A DNA stretch of 64,000 bases from Astropecten irregularis (lineage: Eukaryota > Echinodermata > Asteroidea > Paxillosida > Astropectinidae). Under the pieces are notes generated by a model. That model had not been told where the DNA came from and did no database searches. It was given only the letters and a program-made list of their open reading frames with translations. Position 1 is the stretch's first letter. Every line of letters starts with the position of its first letter. Where the stretch lies: assembly GCA_963971285.1 (NCBI GenBank), contig OZ020248.1, positions 21,225,873 to 21,289,872 of the forward strand. The letters run 5' to 3'. This document shows, in pieces, positions 33,797-45,921 of this stretch. The position numbers and the translations under genes are program-made.

Positions 33797-36700
33797 TATA
33801 TGCAGTACTGCTTCTTCTGTTTTGTAACCACACTTTATGCAGTACATCACCTTGGATGTAGGTAAGCCTCATAGCTCTTCTGTCTTTGCCAATGGTTTTG
33901 GCTGACCATCACACTCATGATGTTTTTATTGATGATCGAGCACAGCTTGTGCACATAATTCTTAATTTTCCTCCTTTCCTACAATCCCAACCCAAACCAC
34001 CATTTTGTAATCTGTAGAATGCAAGCTCAGTATTTTGACAGTACTATGTTTAGTGTGCAGGAAAGGTGTGATTCTGCTGATGTTCATACATACATGTAAT
34101 AATTATGTACTCTCAATTTGCATACATGTTTTTCTGAATATTTATATTATTATTATGTAGTCATTATACAGGAATTGACATCATTTGTTCAGACAATGGG
34201 TAAATAATTGCAATGTCACTACTCAATGCCACAATGAAATACCAGGTAAGTATCTTCACATCAGTGTGACAAGTGTTCACCAGTGTTATGGTTTACATCC
34301 TCAGATCTTACACTTCTGCTTTCAACCACATTTAGACATCGGAAGAAAGATATTTTGCAAACTTTGAATTTTTCAATTTTATACAGTGAAACTACATTAA
34401 GAATAATAGTTTTATCATTGTAAAAAACCTTTCTTGTGTTTCGGTGGGTACATTGTGTTATAGGAAGAATCACCTAAGTTATAATGGCTCAATGTACAGT
34501 AAAGTGCTACAGATTAGTTTGTAATGTACATGTCTCATTTATATTCATTACACTTCTAGTGCCTTAAAAACAGCATCAAAATGTGACTTGTTATTGAGTT
34601 GGGCAGCAATGTGAATGAGGTTATTCAAGTTGTATTATTTAGCATCTTTGTTCAATTTGTCAGTATTTTGACAATATACAATCTAACAGATATATATACA
34701 TGTGTATTTAACAGCAACTACAGCTGAACTATGAATATTTATCAGGTAGTTGGTGTTAGCACATGAACCCTGGAATGACCCAACTTCAGGGTGTCACTGG
34801 GACTTCAAACCTCAGCTGACGGTTCAGGCTATAACCCATACTCAGTTTATATTCAGCTAATGTATATTGGTTTACGGTTTGAAAATGGTATATTAGTGAA
34901 TTTGTTCAAGTTGTTTTCATCGGTATATAGCAAACGTATTACACTTGTAGTGTTACAGCAGCAAATAAATGTTTTGTCAAAATGTTCCACTGCCACTGCA
35001 AAATGCTCCACACTGCTGAAATACCTGAGAATCTTCTCCAGAGCTCTTGGAAAGATCAACATGCAACTTGAATGTTAAGCAAGAGACACCTTGAACACAG
35101 TATCAGAACTGTCATTGCCTGAAGAATTGATGTATGAATCAACATGTGCAGTTATGACAACTGACATCCAACATGATTGGAACAAACATCCTCAGCCTGC
35201 ACCCTCATCATCATCACTTTCACTCTCTCCAAGACAGCAATGAATCTGTGCCAGGTACTGAGCTTGTGATGTGTTTCTTCTCATCAGTCAGAGATCTTCC
35301 AAGATATCAGATTTCAACAATGTCACTGATTCTCTTCAAGACTGGTACACATGCCTAACTAACAACCTGATGAAGAAGGCACAACTGTGCTGCATGGGTA
35401 AAGGTGCAGGAGTCCTGAAAATCCATTGAGATTATTGACATGAAGTGAACACACATCAGTGTTATCATTGAACTTCACTACATTGCAGAAGCTGTACAGA
35501 CACACAGTACAGCCAACCAGTAGGAGAGTGATACTGCTACCATGCAGCATTCATTGATAAATGACATGCAGTGAAACATCCTGATGAATGATACACGTGA
35601 AAAGCCATCAGTGTGTACAGAACTACAGAGATAATCATGGTATCCTCAACAACAACTTGTGGACTTGAGCAGTGAGCATCAACAGTGGAGTGGAGTATAT
35701 GACAATTTATTCTGTCAATCATTTCCTTTTGAGTTATGTTGCTACAGGTCCACTTTGATCTGCACATTCCTTCTTTTACAGTTAATGGAAACAAAGATAG
35801 TAAAATATTAAAGCAAAATGTGATCTCATGTAACATTAATGGAATTGCATAATAAATTTAAGTAAAGCTAAGAATTTGTTTATCAAAGGTGATATAGGTT
35901 TTATGAATCCTGGTTACATTTCATTCACATTGTATGAAGTCCTGTCACACATAATATATAACATTCATTCATTTACTGAACTGCAGGAGGTACTCACATT
36001 TTAGAGCAAACTGAAGAAATCTGTGAAACTCTGATGAGAATTCTCATGTTGAAGTTATTTTCTATGTTTCATTGATTTGTATTGAATTCTATGAGCATCC
36101 CAACAGCACATGAATGACAAACTACAGTTGTTAGATGTTACAAATTAAGGACTAGCCATTACTTACTTGTTAGACACTTTAATGTAGTTGAAAGCAGAAG
36201 TGTTGTAGTATTTTTTCTCTTTCCAAGTCATACATGTATCTTATAAGTGACCACAAATCTTGGTTATTGTTCTTGCATGTTTGTTGCAGCACAAAATGTA
36301 AAGTTGAAGTGACATTGCATGATTTTTCTCACAGCTGTCAAGAAAGTGTGATTATTAAAATATTTTTTCAATTGACAAGTTTGCAATAGCTTTTAGAATT
36401 GTATGATCAGCATATCTTAAAATACTCCATGGTATTGTTAAATGCTGAGCTTTCATGACAACTTCATCCCTGGTCCCTGTAGATTTGCTCTCTTTTCTTT
36501 TTGTTTTTCTTTTGGTTGCTAGAAATCCTCCCACAATGTCTTGGTCACGGAGTCAAAGATCCATGACATCACTCTGTAGTGAATGCTTTTTGGCAGCTGA
36601 CCTCTTTTATGCCAATTAGCACGCTCGTGTAATTTGTTTTTTTTTTCCATTCTCCTATCAATTTCTTTCATTCTTAAGACACTCTACATCCATGTCTCTC

Positions 36701-37506
36701 TGTAAATTGACACCTGATTGTGGAGGCCTTGATGCATAAAGAGTCTGCACCACTGGTGATATCATGCAATAGGGTAATGGTCTAGTTAGTGTAAGTTGAA
36801 ACACTTGAAAGAAGGCAACAATGAGTCAGGTGGTTCCTGATGATACCCCCACCTCTGAGTGGTTAATACAAAGAACCAGCAATGGATATTGTTGGTCTTT
36901 GGGGGACCTTTATACCACAAGTGTTTTCAGTTTTGAATAAATAAAGAAACCTTTACATCATGTACTGAAAAGAAAATGCCGTATTTTATTTGAAGGAATT
37001 ACTATGTCCATCTTTGTTGTGCTGTTTGTTTTGTTTTCCTTACTTTCTGTTGTTGTTGTTTTGGTCATATATTTTTCAAAATGCATTTTAAAAAGAGAAT
37101 ATTTGTTTTCTGTTTCCAGAGAAACTCATGTATGAAGATTGCATCAAGCAAAATAGTGTAAATGATCAGTGGGACATTGCCATTGACATTCTCCTATTTC
37201 ATAAATTATCAGGGGAGGTGGAAACTTGGCCCCACCCCCACCAGGATTGGCAGGGAAATGCCACCACCCATGTATGACAGATGTACATGTAGAAAGAGCC
37301 CCAACAACCAGAAACCATAACATTGAGAAGAAAATGAAAATGGAACTTTCCAGCTTCATTTTGGTGTATGGCTTTATTGCCTGAGAAACTTGTGAGTATT
37401 TGTAATAATTGTTTGGAAATTGGTCATTTTGCATGGGAGCCTATGGGAAATTATTTACTGGTCTGCGTCTATTGAGCAGAGTGTCTGCCGCCCTCTGTTG
37501 GGGACA
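33797..37506. repeat. Long direct duplication, copy 2
   Basis: The partner of 19729-23616, about 14.0 kb away in the same orientation. The exon-like unit is kept at 34172-34245 and AATAAA is present near 36936-36942. The terminal acceptor region around 36510 is deleted, and 34325-34740 differs from copy 1. The far end (37449-37506) has a short insertion relative to copy 1 before gtctgccgccctctgttgg. Confidence 0.75.
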
Positions 37507-39035
37507 TGACATCAGGTACATGCTCACATTCCAGCAAGCCCTGAGGGGGAGGGTTCATTAGCCTGGGATCTGTATTGAGGGGTTGGATGTACACCCAGTA
37601 ATATAGAGTGCTGGACAAAAAGAAGGGGGGACACTGCAGTAATGACGGACAGTTTATTGTGCTGTTGGATTGGTGTGTACAAAATTTTTTTTTTCTTTAC
37701 GGTCCGACTTCTATGACTGGAAAGTGAGCAACTGCGTCCAAGATGCGTCAGGGATGGGAAGGGGAGGGGCTTGGAATAGGGGAGGGGGGGGGGGTCGAAT
37801 GGGGGAGGGCAGGGGTGGGGAGAAGTAATGAAAACAGGGAAATATTGTTAGCTGACTTTAAATTTATAAAAGACATTTCGGGGTAGCGACAAATAAGCTC
37901 CCATTTGAAAAGATGAAATTAGCTGCAGGCCAGAAATTGATTGGAAGTTGAAAATAACTTCTAAGATTGTTTGAGGGGGAAGGATTTCCTTCCTCTATGC
38001 TGGTACATATCCTCCATGAATTGTTGACAGCAAAATGTTTTTAAGATTTCCCTTCAAGGAAATGCTGGTGGTTCAAGCCCACCCAGGGACGGGGGTTAAT
38101 GTTTTGCTTTATTTCATTTATTTTACGCAAAAGGTTATTAAGATTCCCCTTCAAGGAAATGTGAGACACCTGTTTGCTTGATGAGTTCACACTGCACTGA
38201 TTTGTGGTTGATGTTTATTTTAATACCATGAGTGACAACTTGACACGAACTGAGAGTGAGAGGGCGCTCTCCATAAAAACTGTTTATTGGTACCTGGATG
38301 AGACGGTACCCAGACGTCTACAGTACAAAATCAACCAGTATTGTGTAGAGCACGTGCAGTCACATGCCGTATGTACATAATGTACTTGCGCTAAGCTCAG
38401 ACGAGAAGTCTGAAAGTTTTCTCGATAACTTTCGTTTTGTGTTCCAGTTTGTCTCGTGTTCATTTCTAGAACTGTATTTTCACGTTGACTGGACACGCAG
38501 GCTTGGCACGGCCTGGTATTCTGTCCCTGCTGTAGTTTTAGATCCCTAAAGTCAGCGTACCAATGTTTCATCTGGTGAGAAGTGAACCCAGTTGGACTGG
38601 CCATGCTGAGATTGCTGACCGTGTGTGTGGCACTCGGAAAGGAGAGACTCGTGAACTCGGCTGCCCAAGGACACCATGGAATGTAGACAAGCTAAGGAGA
38701 CTGAGGACACTTACACGGAATTTCGTACATGTAATCATGTACACAGTATAGCGGACTGACTGCACTTTGCTGCTCTGTGGTTACCATGTTTTGCAACTCA
38801 ACATCGGTATCCTGCACTTTATTACAAACAAAAACTGACACTCAGACTCAGAGCCTCAAATTCAAAGTGTGAAAAACCTCAACTTCCACAGCAGCTTGAT
38901 CGATCGGTATCTGACTTCTGACTAGCCAGTGGTAAGTACATGATGTAACAGACAGGTAGGTAAACTAATTGGTAATCCTGTGTTTTACTTTTACCAGGTC
39001 CTGAATGTACTACAACTCCTGTTGGTCATAAATCA
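37507..39035. other. Non-coding, with a G-rich tract
   Basis: Bases 37752-37822 on the plus strand are very G-rich, with many runs of four or more G, and could form G-quadruplexes. The direct phrase pair gattcccttcaaggaaatg recurs near 38046 and 38141. Overlapping minus frames at 38284-38604 and 38568-38765 are not recognised. Confidence 0.45.
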
Positions 39036-39425
39036 TCAAGCTTTTCCTCCAATCAGCGCTGAGCCTTTTTGGAGAGGCTCAGTGCCCAGTTTGGGATGGC
39101 GATAAAATACACTGATGTAGACCAGCTTCGTTTTGACAATTTTTAGTTTGACCCACAAGACCTCGGTGTCGACATCAAGTTCTGAGCAATGAGTGGCTAT
39201 GATGTCATCCCTCACTGCGATGAGTACCCCACCTCTGGTGCTACCTTTGTTCCCTGTCTCGATACGATCTTTCCTGACGATGGAAAAATTAGGGGAGAAA
39301 TATTCACTGTTCCTAACCTCTGGCGAAAGCCAAGTCTGTGTAGCCAGCACGACATGTGGGTCGTGCTCAGCAATCTGTCGAGCAAGTCATCCCAATCCCT
39401 ATTTAATGCTTGAATTGTTTGGACA
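39036..39425 (-). pseudogene. Non-LTR retrotransposon endonuclease fragment
   Basis: The 39350-39036 frame reads LATQTWLSPEVRNSEYFSPN, FSIVRKDRIE, GGVLIAVRDDI, EVLWVKLKIV and LVYISVFYRHP. This is the APE-type endonuclease of CR1/Jockey-like elements; the usual ETWL is QTWL here, so the catalytic Glu is changed. The preceding piece (DWDDLLDRLLSTTHM) is in another frame, that of 39592-39212. The fragment is truncated before the second half of the endonuclease. No reverse transcriptase follows. Confidence 0.7.
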
Positions 39426-39429
39426 GACG

Positions 39430-39592
39430 TTTTATCAATTTGAAATAGTTTTGTGATTTCTTTAGGGAATGGGCCCATAAGATCTACTCCCACTGTCTCC
39501 CACGGTCTGTCTGAATGTATGGCCAACATCAAGCCAGGTGGTTTCCGGAAGATGGGCTTGATCGGTTTCAGATTTATAAAAAAATTGGTCAC
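39430..39592 (-). pseudogene. LTR-retrotransposon integrase fragment
   Basis: Start of the 39592 frame: PIKPIFRKPPGLMLAIHSDR, then PWETVGVDLMGPFPKE. The PPGL...RPWExVGVDLMGPFP block surrounds the first catalytic Asp of Gypsy-class integrases. After KEITKLF the same frame continues into non-LTR endonuclease sequence, so this is a fusion of two decayed retroelements. The downstream catalytic Asp and Glu are absent. Confidence 0.65.
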
Positions 39593-39936
39593 TTCTCAAA
39601 CCAAAACCAGTGTACAGATTTACCCGACGGTTTTCGTTGAGAAGTCCCTATATGGCCTTATTCACGGCGCATCCATCTTGTCACCATCCTTGTATACCCA
39701 TTGGAAAAGATAACCACCAATTCCTAAAGAGAAAGCGGGTACCAGACTACTTGGAATCCAAGCCTCGGTTTGATTGCACTGCTTCGAATGCAGGATGGAT
39801 GCACTGTGAATAACGTCTATTCTGTAAGATATACCTTAGGTCACTATATGGTGACAGTGTCTATTAGTTACAAATTGTTGCAACTAAATATTACCCATGA
39901 AAAAAAAAAACAGAAAAGAAATGAATTGTTAATCTT

Positions 39937-40644
39937 TTGAAAATGTTGCAGAAAAAACGACACGTTTTGTGTATGTGTGAATTTGGCACGCTAAACTTGT
40001 CTGATTTGCATATTTGTCACATGATCGTGGATCCGTCGCCACAGTATATGGCGATTCAGTATCGATTCTCCACAGTATATGGCGATTCAGTATCGATTCT
40101 CCACAGTATATGGCTATTCAGTATCGATTCTCCACAGTATATGGCGATTCAGTATCGATTCTCCACAGGATTATGGCGATTCAGTATCGATTCTCCACAG
40201 TATATGGCGATTCAGTATCGATTCTCCACAGTATATGGCGATTCAGTATCGATTCTCCACAGTATATGGCGATTCAGTATCGATTCTCCACAGTATATGG
40301 CGATTCAGTATCGATTCTCCAAAGTTGCTGTCAAAATGTTTGGCGAAATCTTTCGACTTTTCTCCTTGTCAGTTGGTTTTCATGGCAACAGTGAGGGTAA
40401 CCTTGGCAACAGCACCATTTTCCCATCTCCAGAATGCCTCCCATTATGTTTACATATAATCCTTTATATGTGTCATGCTGTTGACGTGAACTGCACGTTA
40501 CAAATCAATACAATGCTCGCGTCAGTATCCCCTGGCAACACCAGAGATGGAGTCGATTGTAACGGTTCTGTGGAAGTAGAGCAAAAGTCTTTTTATGGTT
40601 GGTCTCAAGATGAAATAGAAGGGAAGGGTATGGAAAGGTCGTGA
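39937..40644 (+). other. Long open frame running through a minisatellite
   Basis: A 235-residue frame whose middle, residues about 35-128, is the translation of the 31-bp minisatellite. Since 31 leaves remainder 1 modulo 3, the peptide repeats every 31 residues (PQYMAIQYRFSTVYGDSVSI and on). The flanks (MLQKKRHVLCMCEFGTLNLS and GFHGNSEGNLGNSTIFPS) show no domain. The frame is probably a by-product of a repeat lacking stops, not a gene. Confidence 0.3.
40040..40319 (+). repeat. 31-bp minisatellite, nine units
   Basis: The unit begins cacagtatatggcgattc and ends agtatcgattctc. Units start at 40040, 40071, 40102, 40133, 40164, 40196, 40227, 40258 and 40289. Only a few units deviate: one has ggctatt and one has a one-base-longer cacaggattatgg. 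High identity suggests recent expansion. The bases between 39593 and 40039 hold no recognisable gene. Confidence 0.95.
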
Positions 40645-40744
40645 CGGGAAACACAGTTTGTAGAATGTCTAGTTGTCCATGTGCAATCACATTCTCTTGA
40701 AATTCATACGTACACACAAGTTACAGGTCGTATTGTCACGATCA

Positions 40745-40983
40745 GGGGCCAATTTTACAAAAATTTGCTTAGCACGACATTTCTGTCTTTATAAAAAACA
40801 GGATTAACAACCAAATGTCCATGTGTTATGTATATCACTTGCAATTGTTCTTTGGCTGTTGTTCGCTGACCATGAATATCAAATGGAATTTTTCTTTAAT
40901 GGTGGTTTGTTTTTATATTGGGCAAGACATTTTTGTGCTAAGCAATTTTTGTGTGTGCTTAGCAGCTCCATGAAATTGGCCCC
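40745..40983. mobile_element. GGGGCCAATTTCAT short inverted-repeat element
   Basis: Left end aggggccaatttt..., right end gctccatgaaattggcccc. The interior has tgcttagcacgacatttctg and gttcgctgaccatgaatat. The element is about 240 bp and non-coding. Other copies are at 27239, 42528, 49769 and 50405. Confidence 0.8.
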
Positions 40984-41332
40984 AAGCTAGTTCAGGAATA
41001 TCTACCATTATTGTGTATTCTTCCTCTCTTTTTATTTTGTTGCTTTTATTTGTTTTTGTTGTGTGTGTTTTTTCTATAAATATATACACAAGAAACTTTG
41101 GCTGTAATTTTCCTATACAGACACTTTCAAAAGTTGTTAGAATCTTGAAAACTAACAATTAACTCAAATGTCTAACCATGTACAAGAATCAATGTAGCAT
41201 TTCATTCAATGTTGGCCAAGTTATATCAGTAGGATTCATGTTTTCCTGTTAAAAAAGTAAAAGATCCCTTAAAAAAAGTAATGTACTGCAGTATTGATGT
41301 GTATTCATTAACACAGTACTCACATTGAAGAG
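40984..41332. other. No recognisable gene
   Basis: T-rich non-coding sequence; nothing seen. Confidence 0.5.
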
Positions 41333-41640
41333 TGATATGTCAGAAGTTCACTGAGTATGATCTGGTTCTGGTTCTGTTTCCGAGAGATGTTGAGGGTGTT
41401 GTCCTTGAGTGAGACGCTTTGCAGTGCCAGGGTTTGATGGGTCTAATACTGGGCAGATTTGGTTGATTGTGATATGTCAGAAGTTCACTGAGTATGATCT
41501 GGTTCTGGTTCTGTTTCAGAGAGATGTTGGGGGTGTTGTCCTTGAGCGAGACGCTTTGCCCTTTCAAGGGTTGGATAGGTATCTTACCGGGCAGTGTTGA
41601 TTATTGTGATTTGTCAGAAGTTGGCTGTTGACTTACAATC
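41333..41640. repeat. ~136-bp tandem repeat, 2.2 units
   Basis: The units start at tgatatgtcagaagttcact (41333 and 41469) and share gatctggttctggttctgtt and gtccttgag(t/c)gagacgctttgc. A third partial unit begins near 41608. Confidence 0.85.
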
Positions 41641-42527
41641 CTGTTCTGAATCTGTTTCTGAAAGAGCTCAATTGATCCAGTTTTTGGAGAGAGAACGTTC
41701 GGTCATTTTTGTTCTTTAAAAACCGGACTTTCCGTGCAACTTTCATAAATGTTCCATTTGTCTACGTGTGTGAAATTGTATTTGTGTCTTAACTTTTTGT
41801 TTTTATCTAAGCTAAAAAACTGTGGATGCCCCTTTAATACATGTACAAACACCCCTCAAAAATGGAATCTCCCAACTTCTGATTAGCTGGATTAGTATGC
41901 TGACTGGCCATTGTACTTTCAGGGAAGGGGACATTTTAAAGGGGCTAGAAGGCAAGGACCAGTTAATATTTCTTCAGCCACTGTGAAATCTTGCGTCTTT
42001 TGGATTTCCTGACAATGTCGATTCAATTTCAAACATTTCTGACCCAAAAAAGGAGGGACAAACGTTCTTGACAACATTTGACCTGTAACCTTAGAAATCA
42101 TATCATTCAAAACGTACTTTCGCACTTGCCATATTAAAGTTCCATCATACAGTGTAATATATTCCTCCAGGCTCAAACACGTTCAAAGTAAACTGCGTCG
42201 TATTTTATTTACTTTTGACTGAAAACGGTTTAGCGAAACAGGATATGGCTTGGTATCGCACTCGAGTCTATGCAGTCACTTGCAAGCCCTAGCCGCATAA
42301 ATATGGCCTGATGCATCTGGATTTGTCTTTTTGTATTTTTATATCATCATTTTTTTGTGTGTTTGTTTGTTTGTTTGTTTTTTTAAACAAGCTTGCCAGA
42401 GTCTGTTGTACAATGTTTAGTACCCTGACTCTACCATGCACAGTTTGAATGGATATTAGGGTAGGGGTACTGGAAGGAGGGTTGACAAAACCGGGCTTGC
42501 TCAACAGGCCTAATTATTTGCAAGATC
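41641..42527. other. No recognisable gene
   Basis: A minus frame at 41919-42176 has no motif. A gttt microsatellite lies at 42356-42378. Confidence 0.45.
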
Positions 42528-42690
42528 AGGGGCCAATTTCACGGCCCAGCTTAGCACAAAAACTTGCCAACCATAAAATTTCTGGGGGGGGGGGTTCTAA
42601 AAACAGGATTAACAACCAAATGTCCATGTGTTGTGCATCACTTATAATTGTTCTTTGTCTGTTGTTGTTCGCTGACCATGAATGTCAAAT
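42528..42690. mobile_element. Partial GGGGCCAATTTCAT element
   Basis: The left half of the family (aggggccaatttcacggccc, aacaaccaaatgtccatgtg, gttcgctgaccatgaatgtc), ending without the right terminal repeat. A poly-G run interrupts it at 42584-42594. Confidence 0.65.
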
Positions 42691-43280
42691 TTTCTCCTAA
42701 AGCCAGAAATGTCTCGTGAACTTTCATTAAATCTGCTTTTTACCAATAGTGCGCTCTGTTCTGTAATTGCAGTGAGCCAAGCCAGGATGTGCCCCAAAAT
42801 CCGGATGAATTTATGATAAATAGTTATCATTAACAAAAAATGTTTAAAAAGACTAGACTTTGAATTGCCGCAGCATTTTGATTGGCTAGAATAGGGTCAC
42901 ATGTTTTTTCAACCGTCTGCTCATAATGTCATTGTCAGCAATTTTCCAGTCAGGTACTCATAAAACTCAAAAAACATTATGATACAAATTTTCTTTTAAC
43001 AATTCTATGTTTCTTGTTCTGTTGTGTCCTTTTTCACTCCAAATTATTCCAAGTTTTCCTTCTAAGGTTCTATGCATATCCAAAAAAAGTTTTTCTTGTT
43101 TAAAACGAAATATTGAGGAAACGTGAAGATTTTTTCATACTGCCCCGTCATCGATGTAGCGGTGTAGCTTTGCCTTTAGGAATGAAGTGGAAAGTCGGCC
43201 AAAAAATAAATTCAGAAATATGTTCACTTAAAAGATTAATATTTGGTGATGCGGCAAGTTCATAATCAGGCTCGTATTAA
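42691..43280. other. No recognisable gene
   Basis: AT-rich; nothing supportable. Confidence 0.45.
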
Positions 43281-43636
43281 AAAGGTAATATCATACTTTG
43301 GTTTTTGTCAAATAAATGAAGATTCATGGGCAAAAAATATCAAAGTCACGGTCATCTGTGAAATTTCCAGTCCCATACGGTGCCGACTTTTTGAGAAAAC
43401 ATTGAAAAACATCCGCAGTATTTTATTAATCTTTTTCAACGTTATTGTTTTATCTTTAAAAGATCAAAATTGGTTTTGGTCATTGATTTTACTCTTTTCT
43501 GGAAAAATGCAGCATTTCAGGCAGAAATTTTAACTGTATGTTTCTACCATCACTGGTCATCTTTATACCCTGTAAGTTATAGGTAAATCTGTGAAGATTT
43601 CTGTTTTCGGTATGCTACCAGAGTATGATACTACCT
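43281..43636. mobile_element. TTAA-flanked short element, family AGGTAGTATCATACTTTGG, copy 1
   Basis: The left end aaaggtaatatcatactttgg and right end agagtatgatactaccttt are inverted and sit between TTAA at 43277-43280 and TTAA at 43637-43640. The interior carries phrases common to all copies (cagtcccatacggtgcc, gcatttcaggcagaaatttt, ccctgtaagttataggtaaa). It is non-coding, about 356 bp. TTAA duplication is typical of piggyBac-type transposition. Confidence 0.8.
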
Positions 43637-43640
43637 TTAA

Positions 43641-44631
43641 CCGAGTTTCTTTTTCTTTTTTTCCCCTTTTGAAAAAAAAATGTTTTGTTGCATGTACAGG
43701 AATGAGAAAAGACCGGTGGCATAATTGTGGTTGTTTGTTGTTGCTCAGTTCTGGTCTGCTTATGCAATGTTATCACAACCACAAACAGATATCTTGGAAG
43801 GTTTTTCTTTTTCAAATGTTCATGTTGCCATAGTTTCATGCTTGATATCATCCCCACTACTCAGGAACGGAAATATGATGTTCGGTCACAAGAAACTCTA
43901 TTTCGTTTCACTGTAGACATAAACATGTGATTTCATCTGGTTGCCTGGAGACAAGACATCGCCATGACGATGAGTACTATTATTCAGTTCTGATTATATG
44001 ACTGAATATCATACAGTTGGTCCTCAGATAAGGACACCAATCAACTTTAACACTTGGGTTACGACAAGATGTTGTAATTTGTGAGTTGGGAAACATCGAA
44101 ACTCAAAGATGAAACTCCCTGTTTTTTTTTTTTAATTTGTTGAAAATATAAAAAAATTACCTTGCAGGCTTTCATTTTAATAAAAATGAGGAGAGCTGCA
44201 AATCGCTCTCCTTAAATCAACGTAGAGAATCTAGGAGAGTGATTTGCTCTCACTAACAAAAATCGAGTTTGAGCTGCAAATCCAACTCCTTCAAATTCAA
44301 TAAACATAGGGCTTACTCATACTAGTGAATAAAGAGAGCAGTTTGCTCTTGCTAAACCAAGTTTCTGCATTTGTCCAGTGTCAGAAAAAGAGAACATGCA
44401 AAATTGTGCTTGTTTATTTTCCACAAAGGGTAAATGTTAGCTGGAAAAATGTATGTGATGTTTTGAAAAAAAAGGCAGCTCTCCTTAGATTCATTGTTAA
44501 GGAGCTCTATTTTTTCGTTCTCCTTGGAAAACATTCAGGAGAGTGGAGGAGAGTGATCACTCTCACTCTCCTTAAAAATCAAGGTCTGTCCTTGTGCATT
44601 TGTTATGTCGAGATGCCGAGATTTTTGGTGT
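43641..44631. other. Non-coding, with gagagtg palindromes
   Basis: No gene. Between 44180 and 44580 short hairpins such as ggagagtgatcactctcact and gagctgcaaatcgctctcc recur in both orientations, perhaps another decayed inverted-repeat element. Confidence 0.45.
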
Positions 44632-44635
44632 TTAA

Positions 44636-45556
44636 AGGTAGTATCATACTTTGGTATGAGACCAAAACAAATGTACACAGATTTACGTATAACTTTCAGG
44701 GTATGAAGATGATGCTAGTAGAAACCTACCGTTAAAATTGTTCCGCCTGAAATGGTGTATTTATCCAGAAATTAGTAAAACAATGCCCGAAAATCTTTTT
44801 GATCGTTTAAAATATCAAAAATAAAAGAGAAAAGACTTAAGAAATACTGTGCTTTTTGGCGAGTTGCTGCGAAGCAGTGCGAGTCTATGTAATACCAATT
44901 TCCGTCCGTCTGTCCGTCCGTCTGTCGGGCCGTCTGTCCGGCCGTCTGTCCGTCCGGCCGTCCGCGTGAAATGTTAAAGTTTTTTAGTTTGTGCTTGAAC
45001 CGCCATTGTTTTTGTTTTTTGGATGGGTGCGTTGTCCAAAATTATGTTGTTACTATTGTAAATGAAAAATGTTAAAGTTTTTTCTATTGTTTCAAAATGT
45101 TGAAGTTTTTTCTATTGTTTCAAAATGTTGATTTTTTTTTTTTTTTTTTTTTTATAGATGGGTGTGTTATCCAAAATAATGTTGTTATTATTGTAAATGA
45201 AAAATGTTCAAGTTTTTTCTATTGTTTCAAAATGTTGAGGTTTTTTGTATTGTTTCAAAATGTTGAATTTTTTTATTTTTTTTTTTTTGGATGGGTGTGT
45301 TGTCCAAAATAATGATGTTATTATTGTCAATGAAAAATGTGTGTGTGATGGATGGGTGTTTGCTATCATGTTTGTAACTGCACATAAGGCTGCAGCGAGC
45401 CATGACAGCTTCGCTGTTCTAGTTTTTCACTATTTCTCACAAAATAGGCACCGTATGCGACTGAAATTTTCACAGATGACTGTGATTGTATCTTGCTTGA
45501 TATTTTTGCCCATGAATCTGTACTTCTTTGACAAAAACCAAAGTATGATATTACCT
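44636..45556. mobile_element. TTAA-flanked element, copy 2, split by a nested insertion
   Basis: Ends aggtagtatcatactttggt (44636) and accaaagtatgatattacct (to 45556), with TTAA at 44632-44635 and 45557-45560. Family sequence stops at about 44851 (gaaatactgtg) and resumes at about 45424 (tttttcactatttctc...). The 570 bp between are foreign. Confidence 0.75.
44852..45423. mobile_element. Nested insertion with GCTGCGAAGCAG-type ends
   Basis: It begins ttggcgagttgctgcgaagc and ends cagcttcgctgttctag, partly inverted. Inside are a gtccgtctgtccg microsatellite (44906-44962) and a diverged tandem of attgtttcaaaatgttgaag units with T runs (45040-45300). No protein is seen; T-rich frames here are artefacts. 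Confidence 0.6.
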
Positions 45557-45560
45557 TTAA

Positions 45561-45917
45561 TCAAAGGAACTGCCTCATTTAACCAAACATTTGCCGCAGA
45601 AGGCCAACATTTTGAACATTTGCAAGCCAGTTTATATCGACGTAAACCTACCCGTCATGTAGCATTTGCAAGACTGAATGGCAGATAAGCCTGTTGTACG
45701 TGTCTTATTCAATATCGAGATAGGATGACCCAGTTTTGAGGCCTTCCCAGGCTAGATTTTATCTACGAATCGTTTGAGATGGACTTCGGAAATACCAGGT
45801 CAAAACTCCTCGCCGATCTACATGCTCAGTTTCTTTTGGTGTAGAGATGATTTTTTTGTGTAGCCTAGCTTCAGTAGGCATGCAATATACAACGACACAT
45901 AAGTTCTTTGCTACATT
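45561..45917. other. No recognisable gene
   Basis: Nothing seen apart from the end of a T-rich plus frame. Confidence 0.45.
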
Positions 45918-45921
45918 TTAA

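Noticed and set aside
40040-40319. CRISPR-like repeat spacing
   Set aside because: The 31-bp units are contiguous with no spacers, in a eukaryotic context.
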